DNA from: Cryptomeria japonica
Taxonomy: Eukaryota > Streptophyta > Pinopsida > Cupressales > Cupressaceae
Assembly (NCBI RefSeq): GCF_030272615.1
Contig: NC_081406.1
Location: forward strand, 260,203,386 to 260,267,385
Length of the DNA: 64,000 bases
Direction of reading: 5' to 3'
Of this stretch, positions 23,210 to 36,196 are shown piece after piece; within the stretch, counting starts at the first letter, position 1; every line of letters begins with the position of its first letter. The position numbers and the translations under genes are program-made. The notes beneath the pieces are model-generated. The model made no database searches and was not told where the DNA came from. It worked only from the letters and a program-made list of their open reading frames with translations.

Positions 23210-24110
23210 GAGGGGGGTGTTTGTTAGGAAAATGGTGTCTCAACCTTGCATTTACATAAGGTTACTATGTATAGTAAGTTGTCATGTGAGCACAAATTAG
23301 TCCAAAATTTTCTTCAAAGATTCACACTAGCTAGATAAGCATGTTGGTAAATTTTCATTGAAAGATCATGTCTAGATTTGAAGATATCATTTTTTTATTT
23401 TTATTTTTAAATTGTGAACGAAAGTTTTGGAGTTAATTTTGAGGGCCTTAGAGGCTCCAAAATATATTGAAAGTGTTCATATCAAGTTATAGCTTGATAA
23501 AGAAGGTTGTAATATTTCCAATGCATCAAAGAGTTTGTCAATTAAACGCTCGATTCAAAAGTTATGACCTCTAAAAATTGGGTCTCTTGAAATAGGAAAT
23601 ATAAAAAATGTGTTGGACACATAAATGAGTTGTAAAAGGGAGCTACAAGTGAACTATTGTGAACGTTGTCACATCATAAGGAATATTGGATTGGAGATAA
23701 GTTGGATGTCACTTTTTGGGTGGTTATAGCTCATGGTTTTGTAATATTGTCTGATGATTTCATGTATTGCATGCCCTATATATTAGGTGTGTGAGATGGA
23801 TGTTGTGTGTAAAAGTTTTCTAGCTATTGAGTTACCTTGGATATCTGGTTGGTGATACTTTAGTGAGAAGCTTGAATTACAAGTATATTGTATTATATTG
23901 TTAACTTTTGAATAATATATTGGATGACTTTTGGAGTGTGGGGTTTTTTTCTTAAAAGGGTTTTCCCCATGATATATCTTGTGTTTATTGTTATTATATT
24001 TGCATGTTGTATATATCCTTTTGTATGTGTTTCTTATTCTATAACAATTTATGGTTTGTAAGAAAATTTGCATTATCTCCCCCACTAGATTAATGTTACG
24101 AAGTGTTTTT
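23210..24110 (+). repeat. copia polypurine tract and 3' LTR
   Basis: GAGGGGGGTGTT (23,210-23,221) is followed by TGTTAGGAAAATGG, the start of an LTR at 23,222. Near 23,940-23,975 the typical copia block GGGTTTTTTTCTTAAAAGGG TTTTCCCC (read with the gap) marks the transcribed R/U5 region. The LTR end is near 24,110 but no clear CA plus flank duplication was found. It probably belongs to the pol remnant at 21.65-23.03 kb. Confidence 0.65.
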
Positions 24111-24814
24111 CAGGCACTAGCTTCCTTTCAGTGTTAGTGTAGGTTTTTTTATTTTTCTTATATTAGGGGATATTTATTTTTGCATACACATACTATCTAA
24201 GCTTTATTAGGTTAATAGACTACAAATGGTGGAATCCATTAGCTACATGTCCCACTCTCTTACACACATGGTTAGTTGAGTTATACACCCTCTTTTGAAT
24301 TCATGTGCCACATCTCATAACCATTTAGTTGTCTTTACTTGAGGAGGTTATACCGTATTTTTTGGTATTTACTAGTCAATTGAGTAAAACGTCCTCCCTA
24401 TTATGGGTAGTTTGAGTTAATGCATCTCTTGGATGTAAATGCCCATATTTTGCTATATAGACAACTCTCTCCTCTCACCTAAACTAGGTCAATGCTAGTT
24501 CAATGAGTAATGAGAGTCTTGTCCAAATTCTTGTAGTTATCTGTTTTTTCTCTCTTTCAAGGTAATCTCTCATTTTTCTATTTTGATAATTGATAATCTA
24601 TCAATTTCAGTTGCATGTGATCTATGATTGAAATTAGATCTTGGTTTGATTCTAGCTTCTTGCAAAATTTAATAGGTTTTAGGGTCTATGGTTTTTGTCA
24701 AAAGGCTTTCAGTTGATACTCATTTTATCTTGATGCATGCACCTACATATAATGCACAATAGTTCCTTAGTTCATCTAATAAAGAGATCTATACATTCTA
24801 GACCAAAATATTGT

Positions 24815-27800
24815 CTTTAATTCTAATGGTCATGCATTCTAGGTACCTAAGCATGCTTTTACCACAAAAATCTATTTACCTAATGATAAGACTATGTTAT
24901 AGTAGCAACATGTGTCATATTGGTGAGAAAGGTTTACAAGCATAAAAAAATATTGCAAGACATTAATTATTATCTTGGGTTTGATTTTTGTAAATATTGT
25001 ATTTACAAAAGCTTGATTTATTTTATTGTAGTTGTCATAAATGTTTTAGGTGATTGGAACTTATTTTTCTAATATATTTAGTCTTGTACATATTCCATGT
25101 CAAAATATTTGTATTATGTATCTTTTTTTATGATTATTATAGGAGACTGTAAGTATATTTTCTCAAAAGTAAATATGAGGTTTTAGTCAGTTTATCCTGC
25201 TCTCTTAGAAAAGCAAAATAAAAAAAATATTAAGTTTTTGAAGATTGAGAATGATGATAAGTATACTTAATGAAAATTTTGATAAATTTTATAAGGAGAA
25301 AAGTATATAAATACATAAGATGTAACCCCATACACCACTCGATAAAATGGAATTGTAGAATGCAGGAACAAGATACTGATGGATGACTAACTCTTACTAA
25401 ATGGAATAGGTTGATACAAAACACTCAATGCATGCAACTCAATGGACCAACACATCCTTTATCAAGTAACCTATTATCTCATAAAGGTTCATTTAATTAT
25501 TGACCAAGGAAGTCTTTTCTTAGATGACTTGGGCACTATATGTGTAATGAGGACTTCCTAAGTTACTTATCAATTTTCTTTAATTCTAATGATCATGCAT
25601 TCTAGGTACCTAAGCATGCTCTTATCTCAAAGATCCATTTACCTAACGATAAGACTATGTTTTTGATAATTAAAGAAGCAAAACAAAGGTTGTCCCTTTA
25701 TACAAACAACCCAAAGGAAGCATTAACAAGCCATTAACAACACATTAATAGCATCGAGTAGTCTAACCAAAAACTATCAAAACATATATTTAAGCCTTAT
25801 AGTAAAAGGAGTTCACAATAATATCCAAGTATAAAATACTTAACCAAAAACTAACAAAAAGGCAACCAAAGGGTGGTTAGGCAAACAATTTACCCCAATA
25901 TTCAGTAAGGAATTTAAAAAGATCATTATAGTTGTCTTCTTCTTCAATGTCTTTTCCCAGAACCTTCTATTGTAGCAGGCACAAAGTAGTAGCCAAAATG
26001 TGCATGACTTTGGAACTGAACCTGGAAAGATTGACCAATTTTTTCTTAAAGTTTGTCAACTTCACTTTCAAAGCCCCCAAGTTCATAGCAGTGGCATTGA
26101 ATTTTTCATAGGTATAATCCTCCTTGTTAGGACAAATCTTCTTAGCTGACATCTCATCCTCCAACAAGTGGGTAACTTCAATCAGGTCCAAGGGCTTTGG
26201 GGTACTCTCCAAGTGGATAGTGGCAATCTTCTCTAAGTAGCTCACATCCTCCTCATCCTCCATCTCCACCACCTCCTTAGGATCATCCTCATTAGTGTCC
26301 ATGGCCTCCTTCCATTTTTCATTGACTTACCCACAAGCCTATTAGACCTACGAGAATTAATGTTTCTCACTCCTTTTTCATCACCCCCACTGTCAATTTC
26401 CTTAATGCAAGGCTGAGCCTAGAGCTTAGCCTTTTTAGCCAAGAAATAGATATACCTATTTTAGCAAAGCTCAATGGAGTAGTAAGGTAAAGCACCAACA
26501 CATTTGTTATATTTATGAGAAAAGTCTACAAACATTAAAAAAATCTTGTAGAAGGGCTTATTAATTATTCTCTTGCATTTGATTTTTGTGAACATTGCAT
26601 TTACAAAACCATGATTAATTTTATCATAGTTATCATAAATCTTTTGGGTGGTTGAACCTTATTTTTCTAATATATTTAGTTTTTTAGATATTCCTTGTCA
26701 AAATATTTGTATTATGTATTATTTATTGATGATTATTATAGGAGATTACATGGGTCTATTTTCTCAAAAGTAAATAGGAGGTCTTTATTCATTTTATCTA
26801 TCTCTCTTGGAAATCCAAGATCATAAAAAAAGTAAAGGTTTTGAAGATTGATAAAGATGGTAAGTATACTTAATGAAAAATTTGATAAATTTTATAAGGA
26901 GAATAATATTTAAATACATAAGATGTAACCCCACACACCCCTCGATAGAATTAAATTCTAGAATGAAAGAGCATGGTGTTGATAGATGATTGGTTCTTAG
27001 TAAGTGCAATAGGTTGATGCAAAAAACTCAATGCATACAGCTCAACAAACCAACAACTCCTTTATCATGTAACCTATCATCTCAAAAAGGTTCATTTCAT
27101 TATTGACCAGGGATGTGTTTTCTTGGTTGACATTGGCACTATAGGTGCAATTGAGGACTTCCTAAGTTATCTATCAGCTGCATATAGGGGGTTTAACTGA
27201 AATCAACAAATTGAAGTAGAAATTTGCAAAACCTATCAATTGTATTTAATACTAATGGTCATTCATTATAGCTACATAAGCATGCTCTTACCTCAAATAT
27301 CTATTTACCTAATTATAAGACTATGCTATACCACCAACACGTGTTATATTGGTGAGAAAAGTCTACAAGCATAAAAAAAATCTTGTAGAAGGGTTTCTTA
27401 ATTTTTCTCTTGGGTTTGATTTTTGTAAACATTGCATCTACAAAACCATGATTGATTTTATTGTAGTTATCATAAATCTTTTGGGTGGTCGGACCTTATT
27501 TTTCTAATATAATTAATCTTGTAGATATTCCTTGCCAAAATATATGTATTATGTATCATTTATTGATGATTATTATAGGAGACTATGGGTATATTTTCTC
27601 AAAAGTAGATATGAGGTCTTTATTCAGTTTTTATGGCTCTCTTAGAAAACTAAAATCATAAAAAATAATTTTGTTTTTTGAAGATTGATGATGATGGTGA
27701 GTATACAATGAATATTTTGATAAATTTAATAAGGATAAAAGTATATAAATCTACATATGATGTAACCCCATACACCCCTCAATAGAAGGGAATATCAAAA

Positions 27801-28020
27801 TGCAAGAGGATGATGTTGATGGATGAATGACTCATACTAAGTGCAATAAGTTGATGTGGAAAATCTAATGCATGCAACTTAATGGACCAATAGATCCTTT
27901 GTCAAGTAACATATTGTTTCAAAAAGGTTCATTTAATTATAGACCAAGGACATGTTTTCTTGGATGATGTTGGCACTATATGTGCAATTGAGGACTTCCT
28001 AAGTTATTTATTAGTTGCAT
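24815..28020 (+). repeat. three direct copies of a ~700-750-bp repeat
   Basis: Copies lie at about 24,815-25,570, 25,580-27,170 (split by an 830-base insertion at about 25,661-26,496) and 27,245-28,020. Shared landmarks in order are ACCTAACGATAAGACTATG-like, TTGATTTTTGTAAA, ATTATTATAGGAGA, TTTTCTCAAAAGTA, ATAAGATGTAACCCCA and GAGGACTTCCTAAGTTA. No coding capacity is recognised. The copies differ by many point changes, so the triplication is not recent. It could be an old non-autonomous element or satellite-like array. Confidence 0.85.
25661..26496 (-). pseudogene. insertion carrying a fragment of an unknown acidic/coiled-coil gene
   Basis: The insertion splits the second repeat copy, between ...GATAAGACTATG and CACCAACACA..., so its limits are set by comparing copies. 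On the minus strand 25,967-26,302 gives a 111-codon frame rich in Glu, Asp and Lys (PKEVVEMEDEEDVSYLEKIA, then ALKVKLTNFKKKLVNLSRF), likely partly coiled. It continues weakly past its stop towards 25,700. I do not recognise the family. Retrotransposed cDNA or a transposon gene are both possible. Confidence 0.5.
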
Positions 28021-29039
28021 ATAGGAGATAAATAAAATCAACAAATTGAAATAGAAATAAAACAATGTTAAAGGCGCACCTATCTACACATTAGGTGTTA
28101 CGGGTCACTAGTCAATTGACACAACAATGGTTGTGGGCGATTTCTTACTATGACTATGTTGCAACTTAAGGCACACAACTCTATCTATCAATGATATCAA
28201 CCAATCTTGTTAATCTAACTCAATATAAATGAACATAACAATTCATCTATCAATGTAACTAACAATCTAACTAATATCAATATTAACAATCTACACTACA
28301 AAGAGGATTACAATACCTCAAGTGGACATTCATTGAGCGTTGTAACATCTTATCACAATGCTTGTTCTAACTCATAATATCACCAACATTGCACCTTTTA
28401 TTCAATATTATAATAGTCTCAATAAATTGACTAGAAACTCTAATAGGATCCAACAACTAAATGACTAATATATTTTTGGTTGCCCCAAACTCTAACAAGA
28501 TCTAGAATTTATACATGATCTTGAGAATGGATTACTTAAGACTCTAAATGATCCACTAATAGTTGTCAATCCTTGATAAAGATGAGGACTAATTATTCTT
28601 CTCCATAACTAGTAATAACAACCTAATTAATAAGAGTTGATGGTAACACAACTCCAATCAGACTTATTATTGTAGACGTATAAATCTGACCACTTTCCTA
28701 AATAAATATTTAATATTTATTTTAACCCCATTCCTCCTATTAATTAAATTCTATTTAATTAATTTGTTCATTTTCATCTATTTGATTAAATAAATTACTC
28801 AACTTATTTAATTAAATTCACATAAACCTTTTCTAGCTGTTAATTAAATAAATCACTTTATTTAATTAATTCCCCTTTCTCCCTTTTTTATTAAATTTAC
28901 ATTTAATTAAATTGATCCTTGCAAATAAATAAATCTAGTTTATTTATTAAATCCCCCCACTTGTATTTATGCAAGTTGCAACCACAATTGAAATAAATTA
29001 ATTTTATTCTAATTAAAATCAAGTTCGGGATCAGTATCA
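28021..29039. other. AT-rich non-coding DNA, LTR-like at its end
   Basis: From about 28,690 to 28,960 the sequence is dominated by TTAATTAAATAAAT-type runs with CCCC-containing interruptions. The LTR at 61.8 kb has a similar texture at 61,960-62,100. No TG...CA boundary was found. It ends at the CACTA terminus at 29,040, with TCA as the last three bases. Confidence 0.4.
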
Positions 29040-30130
29040 CACTAGTACATTCGGAGCTGATTTCCAACGGCCGTTTGTTGGATTTTCAACAAATTTTCGT
29101 CGGAGTGTCGACAAAATCCACCATCGAAAACTCGGCATCGGATTGGTCGACGATGCCATGCCCGTCACAAATTCGACAATCCAATGGACTCTGCCGACGG
29201 TCAAAGAAGTCATTGGTCGAAAGCTTGGTATTCGTCGTAATTTCGATGATGATCATTTTTATAAAAAATAAAATAATTATCATCGATATAAAAGAGCCAT
29301 CGAAGGAAGGAAATGCCGAAAGGACTCACTGAAGATCGACAAAAGATATCGAAGAAACCAGAGAGGGTCTTCATCAACGGGAAAAGTTCTCGAGGAAATA
29401 ATACTATCGGTACAACATAAAAAGGACCCACCGAAAGGAGCATTTTCATCGAAAGAATAATATCGATCAGACAAAAAGAAGCTACATCGATAAAAGATAT
29501 CAATGAGGATATAGGTTTCGAGGAGGTTAAACTTCATGGACAAAAGATATCGAAGAAAGTAGAGAGGGTCTTCATCGACGGGAAAAGTTCTCGAGGAAAT
29601 AATACTATCAGTGCAACATAAAAAGGACCCACCGAAAGGAGCGTTTAATCAAAAGAATAATATCGATAAGACAAAACAAAGCTACATCGATAAAAGATAT
29701 CGATGAGGATATAGGTTTCAAGGAGGTTAAAAGGCATGTTCTCGATATGCGTGGTTTTGCCAATGTAACTTTATCGATGAAGAACGATAAGGGAAAATAA
29801 AGAAAAGCTTTGGTGAGATAATAGACTCATTCATCGACGGGGCATAGTGATATCGATGAAAGAAGTATTTCGATGGAAAAATAAAGGAGGACATCGAAGC
29901 CCAAGGTTTCTTTGACATAAGACCCAATGGATATCAGATATGTTTCGATGAGGAGACAACCATACTAACCGAATACAGTATTTCGATGAACGGAAAAAAT
30001 ACATGATCAAAGTAATATTCGAAACAAAAGTATTGTTGATAGAAACAAAGAGATCGATGGAATAAAGAAACAAATGATTGAAAGACATATCCTCATCGAA
30101 ATGATTATTGATTGCTGCGAAAATCATAAA
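29040..30130 (+). repeat. CACTA left terminus and ATCGA-rich subterminal repeat block
   Basis: After the CACTA end come GTCGG/CGACGA motifs and then a tandem array rich in ATCGATGAA, GATATCGA and TCATCGA. A unit of about 200 bases is duplicated at about 29,337-29,536 and 29,537-29,736 (CAAAAGATATCGAAGAAA, GAAAAGTTCTCGAGGAAATA, AAAAGGACCCACCGAAAGGA). Such arrays are typical transposase-binding subterminal regions of En/Spm elements. The same family recurs at 41.2-42.5 kb. Confidence 0.7.
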
Positions 30131-30368
30131 CAAATCCCAGGGAAGGTCACATCACCATTAAATTCAAATGTGTGCTCGAGTGACCATTGTCCAAAGCACC
30201 ATTACTAACTGATTAAATACGCCATAAGTAGTGGATTAACCATCAAAGGACACAACATTAAGGAATTCACAGGTGATGAACTGAAAGCAGGAATTGGGCG
30301 AATTCACAGATAAAGCTCAGTAATTCCAAGTAAGTTGTTTGCACAGAGACCTCTTTTTCAAAATTCAA

Positions 30369-33300
30369 ATGGAATCATCATCTAAAACTAATAAGACCAG
30401 AAAGGGAAAAGAACCTATCGCTGAGAAGAAAAACCTAACAGACAGAAAAGGGAAGGGTGTTCTTTGGCCCAGGACCTGATTGACCAATGCCCATCATCCA
30501 GTTTGAGGTCCAAGAAGATTAGAGCTGATGAGGAAGGCTTGGAGGACCGGTTTGAGGATCTTGGAGACATATGGATAGAGTTGAGAGGGTATGAATTATT
30601 CATATATGGGTACAATAGAACTGTTACCCCTCAACCTATCAACAATTTATGGCAATTGAACTTAGGAAGGTTAGCTGTGGCTAATGTATTCATGAATGTG
30701 GAGCTCATGAAGGCAGTGGCAAACAATTATGACCCTAAAACCAGGACCATATATAACTACATGGGTGAGCCAATTCTTGCAATCACAAAGGAGGTTATTG
30801 ACACCGTGTTTGAGTTGGATTGGGGATTTGAATAATTGATTTACCTCAAGAAGTTAACAAGTGAATATTTTAGCCTAGAGTACATTTACAAAATGTGGAG
30901 ACTCCCTATACATAGACCTAGGAATGCAGGGTCCTTAGTGCCACTAGGTCAGGATGACAAAGCTCCCTATGATGTCAACTCTTTCCATCCATATTTCAAG
31001 TATACCTATTATAGTGTTGCCCAAGTGCTAGGGATAAAAGCCCATCCTTTGATGGATATTGCAGCCATGGTGATTTGTGTCGATTTGCAGTCTAAGGACC
31101 CCCGCTTCTTTGATTTTTCTGCTTATTTGGTTGAGGTTTTGAATCATGGGTTAGAAATGTTAAAGGGGGATATCATCAATGTTCATTTCAAGAATTATTC
31201 CTTACTTATGCACATGCTATTGTATGTGGGCCAAGATGAAGGGTTATGGCCAGAAGAGTTATGTGTGAGGACATATGACAATGCTGGAATGAGAAAACCA
31301 GTGCAAGTATGGGTTTCTTCATGGGACTAGAGGTATGTGAATAATCAATATTGGCATTTTGAGGAGTTCTTTGTCAAGCCATTATATAGACTATTGGGAT
31401 GCTCGTGCGATCATGCCCTTGCACCAAAGGTTCAAAGATTCCTAAGACCAAAATATTTCGCTGAAGATCCCTCAATTGAACACAATTGGGGAGATTGGTA
31501 TTGTTTTTCAGACTACACACAAGTCAGGGTATATGGGTTTGAAGGGAGACCATACTTACTACCACTTACACTCCCTAATAGAGTGGCTTGTCTAGAAATT
31601 GTGAGGCAACTATCAATAGTGAGTACATAACATCTGACAAGCCATGGAAAACAATCAATTGTACCTAGGTTGTTATTATTTTTAGATTTTATTGTGAAAA
31701 GTTCAAAGAGTTATGGCCTACTGCAGACAAAATTGGATTATTATGGCATGGCTATGGGGGATCCAAGGCCCAATTTTGATCCTGAAGGATACATAAGGAT
31801 AGCCCGATCATCACAAAAGTTGAAGGCTGGAGAGCATAAATCTTACCTACCAGATGACCTCATTAAGAACATTGGCAGAGAAGAGGCCAGAGTGAAGCGA
31901 ATAAAGTTTGAGAAAGCAATGCAGGCTTATAAATGGAAGCTTTATAGAAGGAAAATGGATGAGAACGTGCTACAAAAGATTAAAGACCCCTTGGAGTTGG
32001 CCAACAAACTTGTGGAGCATGAATTGGAAATACTTGAGGGAGTCCCGCCTCATGTTTTTAGGGATTACATTGATACTATTAGGAATACAAAGCCTTTGGC
32101 TCATATTTCTCCCGCTTCCACATCTGGCATCGTTCCATTCACTCCTCGAGAGGATTACCCCCTGGTTATGCAAAGGATTGCCCCCCTAGTTATGTAGAGG
32201 ATACACCGATAGACCTGACAACAGGACAATTGAATGTCTGAGAAGTGGCTGACATCAGATTCCTAGAGCATGAGGATTTCATTGTTGATAGTGACTTCAT
32301 TTCTTCCAAGGAGTTCATTGCATTCCTCTATCAACATAAGGGGTCTCAAATTAGGAATAACATGAGAAATAGTGAAGAAGAGAAACAACTTCAAAAGTTA
32401 CAAGAGGAGATGGATCTTGTGATGAGAGAAATGACACCTTAGAAGAGAAGACAGTTGCTTAAGGAAGCTAGTGTGCTATTATACTCTAGATGGGACATGA
32501 ACTCTGCCTTGTTGTTTGATGGATTCCTCAAGAAATAGGACCCAAGTAGGCAAATGATGCCAAAAGAGATTGATAAACTCTTTAGAGGATCAGGATATGA
32601 TCCAGATCAGAAGGCTCTTCTACAGTGGGCTATCTATCCCAAAGATAAAAGACCTATATTGGTTGATACAGAAGAAGCTTTTGGACATTTGATGGTGCAG
32701 CAGGTTGGAAAGACTGACCCTAGAACAACTGCCAAACTAAATTTGGATGTCGCTAAACTGAACCAAGATCAGATAGAGTTTCTGGTCTGAGAAAATTGTA
32801 CATACAAAAGCCTATATGAGAAAACCAATGAAGAAAAATAGAGGCTGCAAGCAAGATTGCTTCAGATTGATACAGGTACCAGTCAAACAGGGATGACATA
32901 CAATGTTGACAGAGATGCCATGGATGCCTTGACAAATGCTATGTATTGGAGGAACAGGGCTAAAAAGACATCTCGACAACCAAAAAAGGAACAACAAAAG
33001 ATGGATAAGTTAGTTCTTGAGGTCATTGACCATAGATTCAAAAGTATGATGTAGGTTGCATAAATCTATTGGAAGACATACACTGGAACAGTCAAAGCTA
33101 TGAAAGAGCATGAAAGGCTCAAGTCTCGGTTGGAAGGCTTGATGAATGACAATAGTCTGATGAATCCAGGTGAGAAAATTGAAGTCGAGGCTCACTTGAA
33201 GTCCCATGATGAATTGGCAAATCAATTAAGGAAATAGCATCAGAGGCTAGACGATGGGAATACCCCTAGGGTGCCCTCTTTTTACAGTAATGGTGAGTTA

Positions 33301-33543
33301 GTATCGTTGGAACAGTGGAAACAAGAGTTTAGTGATGAGAAGAATCGAGCAGTAGTAGAGTTGGATCAGGACAAAGATTTGTCACTTTGTGTTAACAATA
33401 TTCTATCTAATCATTTCCAGATAGAAAGCGACATGAGGACACTAAACAATGATGTTCTAATGTATAAAGATGATAAGTACATTGAACACATAGGAATGCT
33501 GAACTTGTTTATCTTCCAGTTTGTTAACAAAAGTTATAATTAA
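30369..33543 (+). pseudogene. large unknown gene A, about 1,050 codons, nonsense-broken
   Basis: I do not recognise this family. An ATG at 30,369 opens a Lys-rich leader, then the main frame runs from about 30,464 to 32,200 and, after one frameshift, from about 32,230 to 33,543. It is interrupted by about ten stops, mostly TAG, TAA or TGA where CAG, CAA or CGA would restore sense. The first half is globular and rich in aromatic residues (PQPINNLWQLNLGRL, LRPKYFAEDPSIEHNWGDWY, VRVYGFEGRPYLLPLTLP); the second half is charged and predicted helical (KLQEEMDLVMREM, MDALTNAMYWRNRAKK). It is a paralogue of gene B at 36.2-39.8 kb: both hold LRPK-FAED, HNWGD, a V-GF-G-PYLLP block and EVLRQ/EIVRQ. A transposon-carried gene is likely from context. 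Confidence 0.7.
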
Positions 33544-34560
33544 TAGTTATGTGCTGAAAAGCCACGATGCTTGATGACAATGTATACCCTCATATAAATG
33601 AGGGAATTTTTGTAACAATAAGGATCATTAGAGAAGAAGTAGAATATAGCCTCAGGCTTACTATTGTACTATTTTGCGAACATACATAATATAATCAATC
33701 GTCTTTCCTTTGTGTATATGTTGTGGATTACTGCATCTTTCTGTAGGCAGTTACTTGTGATATTATCTAAAGGAGATAAGGTTACTTGTGTTCTTCCAGT
33801 AAAACTCTGTGTTTCATATTGTGGATTTGAATAAAAGATTTACTTGTGAATATAGTTTTGTATATAGTGCACATGCATATTATCTCAACAATGGTGCGCC
33901 TGCATATGTATATAGTTTTGTTTATAGGTGGAAAGACTGAGGTTCAAGGTCGAACTTGGTTGCTCTGATACCATATGTAATATTCCATTAATTCTATACT
34001 TAAAGAAAATAAATTGTGATCTATATTAAGATAAAAAATTGAGCATTTCAAAATAAAACATAACTACTTCAGTTGAAGGAGAAAACTAACTAAATGTTCT
34101 TCAACATTATAAGAATCTAACTAATTTATCTAAAAGGAAGGTAATCTTTTAATGATTAAAAACATTGAACAAATATTATTAAGCTAATCAATATGAGAAA
34201 GGAATTCAAATGGCAAGTTTCATTTTTGAGGGAAGAGATAAAGGTTCAGAGGTTACTGTTATCATTGTTTAAAAAATGGGTATTCTTTTCCATAATTGGC
34301 CAAGTCTATGAAATTATTGGGTCTTGTATGGCCTTGTGACTTCTATTGCTTTGGGTCCTAAGGAGGGTTTAGGGTTTAGGTTTAATCACTTTCAAAATGT
34401 TTGAGAAAAAACCCTTATAATTCTATTTCCATGTTACTTTATTCACATAAGTAATGGGTCCTTTTGTCATGCAAAGTGTTCCCCCTGTTGTTTTTTACCT
34501 TGGCAGTCCTTTTAAATGTTTTAATTTTTATTCGCCTTTAAATTACCTTTTCTAATGACT
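33544..34560. other. 3' flank of gene A, then orphan primer-binding site and LTR-like end (minus strand)
   Basis: The flank has ATAAATGAG and AATAAAAG signals that could serve for polyadenylation. At 33,961-33,973 the minus strand reads TGGTATCAGAGCA, the Met-tRNA primer binding site of plant copia elements, and immediately to the right the plus strand starts TGTAATATTCC (33,976), as an LTR would. No coding region follows on the left, so this is an orphan LTR edge. A 45-base phrase at 33,882-33,926 recurs at 44,028-44,072. Confidence 0.5.
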
Positions 34561-35900
34561 GTCGGGCCTTGTAATTGTCGTGCAACTCTCAGTCAATCGG
34601 ATGGCCCGTGTGGATTCGCGAACTCAACATGCCCGAAAGTTACCTATCGCGAAGTAGCAAAAAGGTTTGGCGGGACCCAATGATGAGGACTTCTTTCTTG
34701 GCTAAAGGGCAATCGGTTTGGAAAGAGATCAATGACCTGCGTTGATTCGCAACCTAAAGATGCTCGTGGTTTACAAGTTGTGAAATGGCAAAAAGATGGT
34801 GGGCCCAGGTGAAGTGGTTAGTAGAAAGAGTAACATCAGTGCAAGTCCTTGAGATCTGATGCCCCGCGTTGTTTCGTGAGATAAAGATAACCGAGTTTTA
34901 CCCTTTTGCGAAATAGCAAAAGGGTTTGGTAGGCCCAACATCCAAGCTTCATCTGAAGATTAAAGACCGATCATGTTCTATCTGATCGGATGGCCCTTGT
35001 TATTTCATGAGATCAAAGCGCACGTGTTTTAACTATTGCGAAATAGCAAAAGGTTGTGGCAGGTCCCAGAAGCCTGCGGGTTTTCTAACGAGTAAAGAGT
35101 GAGTGGTTCAGAGAATAATCAATAGCCTACGTTGATTCGCAACCCAAAGATGCTCGAGAGTTAGTTTTCACGAAGTGGCGAAATGACATGGCTTTCTAAG
35201 TGAGCAGTCCAGGAGGTAGGGATCGCAAATCAAAAGGTTACAGGTGTCCTCCAGATCATGTAAAACAAAGAACAAACTTGGCGACCAAGTGGTGGGCCCA
35301 ACAAACAGAATGATATAAACTAAAGACAAAGAGGTGACCTGTCAGGCACAGGTGGCATTTCAGAAGTGGATCCCACTAAAGTCTTTCAGCGAATAGGAAG
35401 TAGACACGTCAGTTCAAGAGGGATCGAATGCCAAAGTGAATGGCACTAATTCAGAGGGCCCACGTCTGGCGGTTCTAACAGGTTGTTAAAGGAAGGGCAT
35501 CTCAAGAAAAATCTAACAGCGGGCGTTATTTCACAACCTTTAAATGCACGATGGTTACCATTCACAAAATAGCGAAAACAGTTAGTGTTAACCATTTTGA
35601 ATGCGGTTAGTGATATAAACCACTAGGTTAGGACAATATAAAGATCGATCAAGTTTCAGTTGATTGGATAGCTAGTGTAGCTTCATGAGGTCAAGATACA
35701 AGATGGTTACCCATCGCAAAATAGCAAAAGGATTTTCAGCCTGTTGCCAAGCAAGGAAGAGTCAAAAGGGTAAAAGTGGTGCAAGTTCTATCTGATCCAA
35801 AGGTTGGCATCTTTTCACTAGATGAACATGCAAGAGCTTTATGCTCTGCGAAACAGGGAAAGAGCAAAATGAAAAATACTCAGAGCAGTTTTGATCCGTT
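34560..35900 (+). repeat. degenerate tandem array ahead of gene B
   Basis: Seven or more loose copies of a unit of roughly 120-190 bases. Each has GATCGGATGGCCC- or CGTTGATTCGC-like starts, a middle of TGCGAAATAGCAAAAGG and an end of GG(C/T)GGGCCCA. Copies at about 34,600, 34,740, 34,860, 34,980 and 35,100 are the clearest. The block is more GC-rich than its surroundings and lies directly upstream of the putative TATA box of gene B, so it could be a promoter repeat array or the U3 part of an unrecognised LTR. Confidence 0.7.
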
Positions 35901-35989
35901 GGAGCCAAATTTTTGAATTCTTTCATGAATTCAATTCTGAAGGGACAGTCGAAGCGTGCGGTGTTAATGTCACAGTTAAGGAGCCAAAT

Positions 35990-36060
35990 TGCTGTATATA
36001 TCCCCGCATCAATTGAATGAGGGTATCATTTCACAGAAGAATTTGTAGAGAGAGCTAGTA
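35990..36060 (+). promoter_or_regulatory. putative core promoter of gene B
   Basis: TGTATATATCCCC at about 35,993-36,005 is followed after about 30 bases by CATTTCACAG, a plausible start region, and 190 bases later by the ATG at 36,197. The leader contains GA-rich AGAGAGAGCTAG. No splice site is needed to reach the ATG. Confidence 0.45.
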
Positions 36061-36196
36061 TAGAGAAGAAGTTTGCAAACTAAAATCAAGTTCTCTTGCT
36101 CTTTGTTTACCCATTGCTTAAAGATTGTTGAATTGTGGTCTTGCCCTATTAGAAAATTGCTTTGATCGATAATTGGCTTAGTTGCATACTCCTAAA

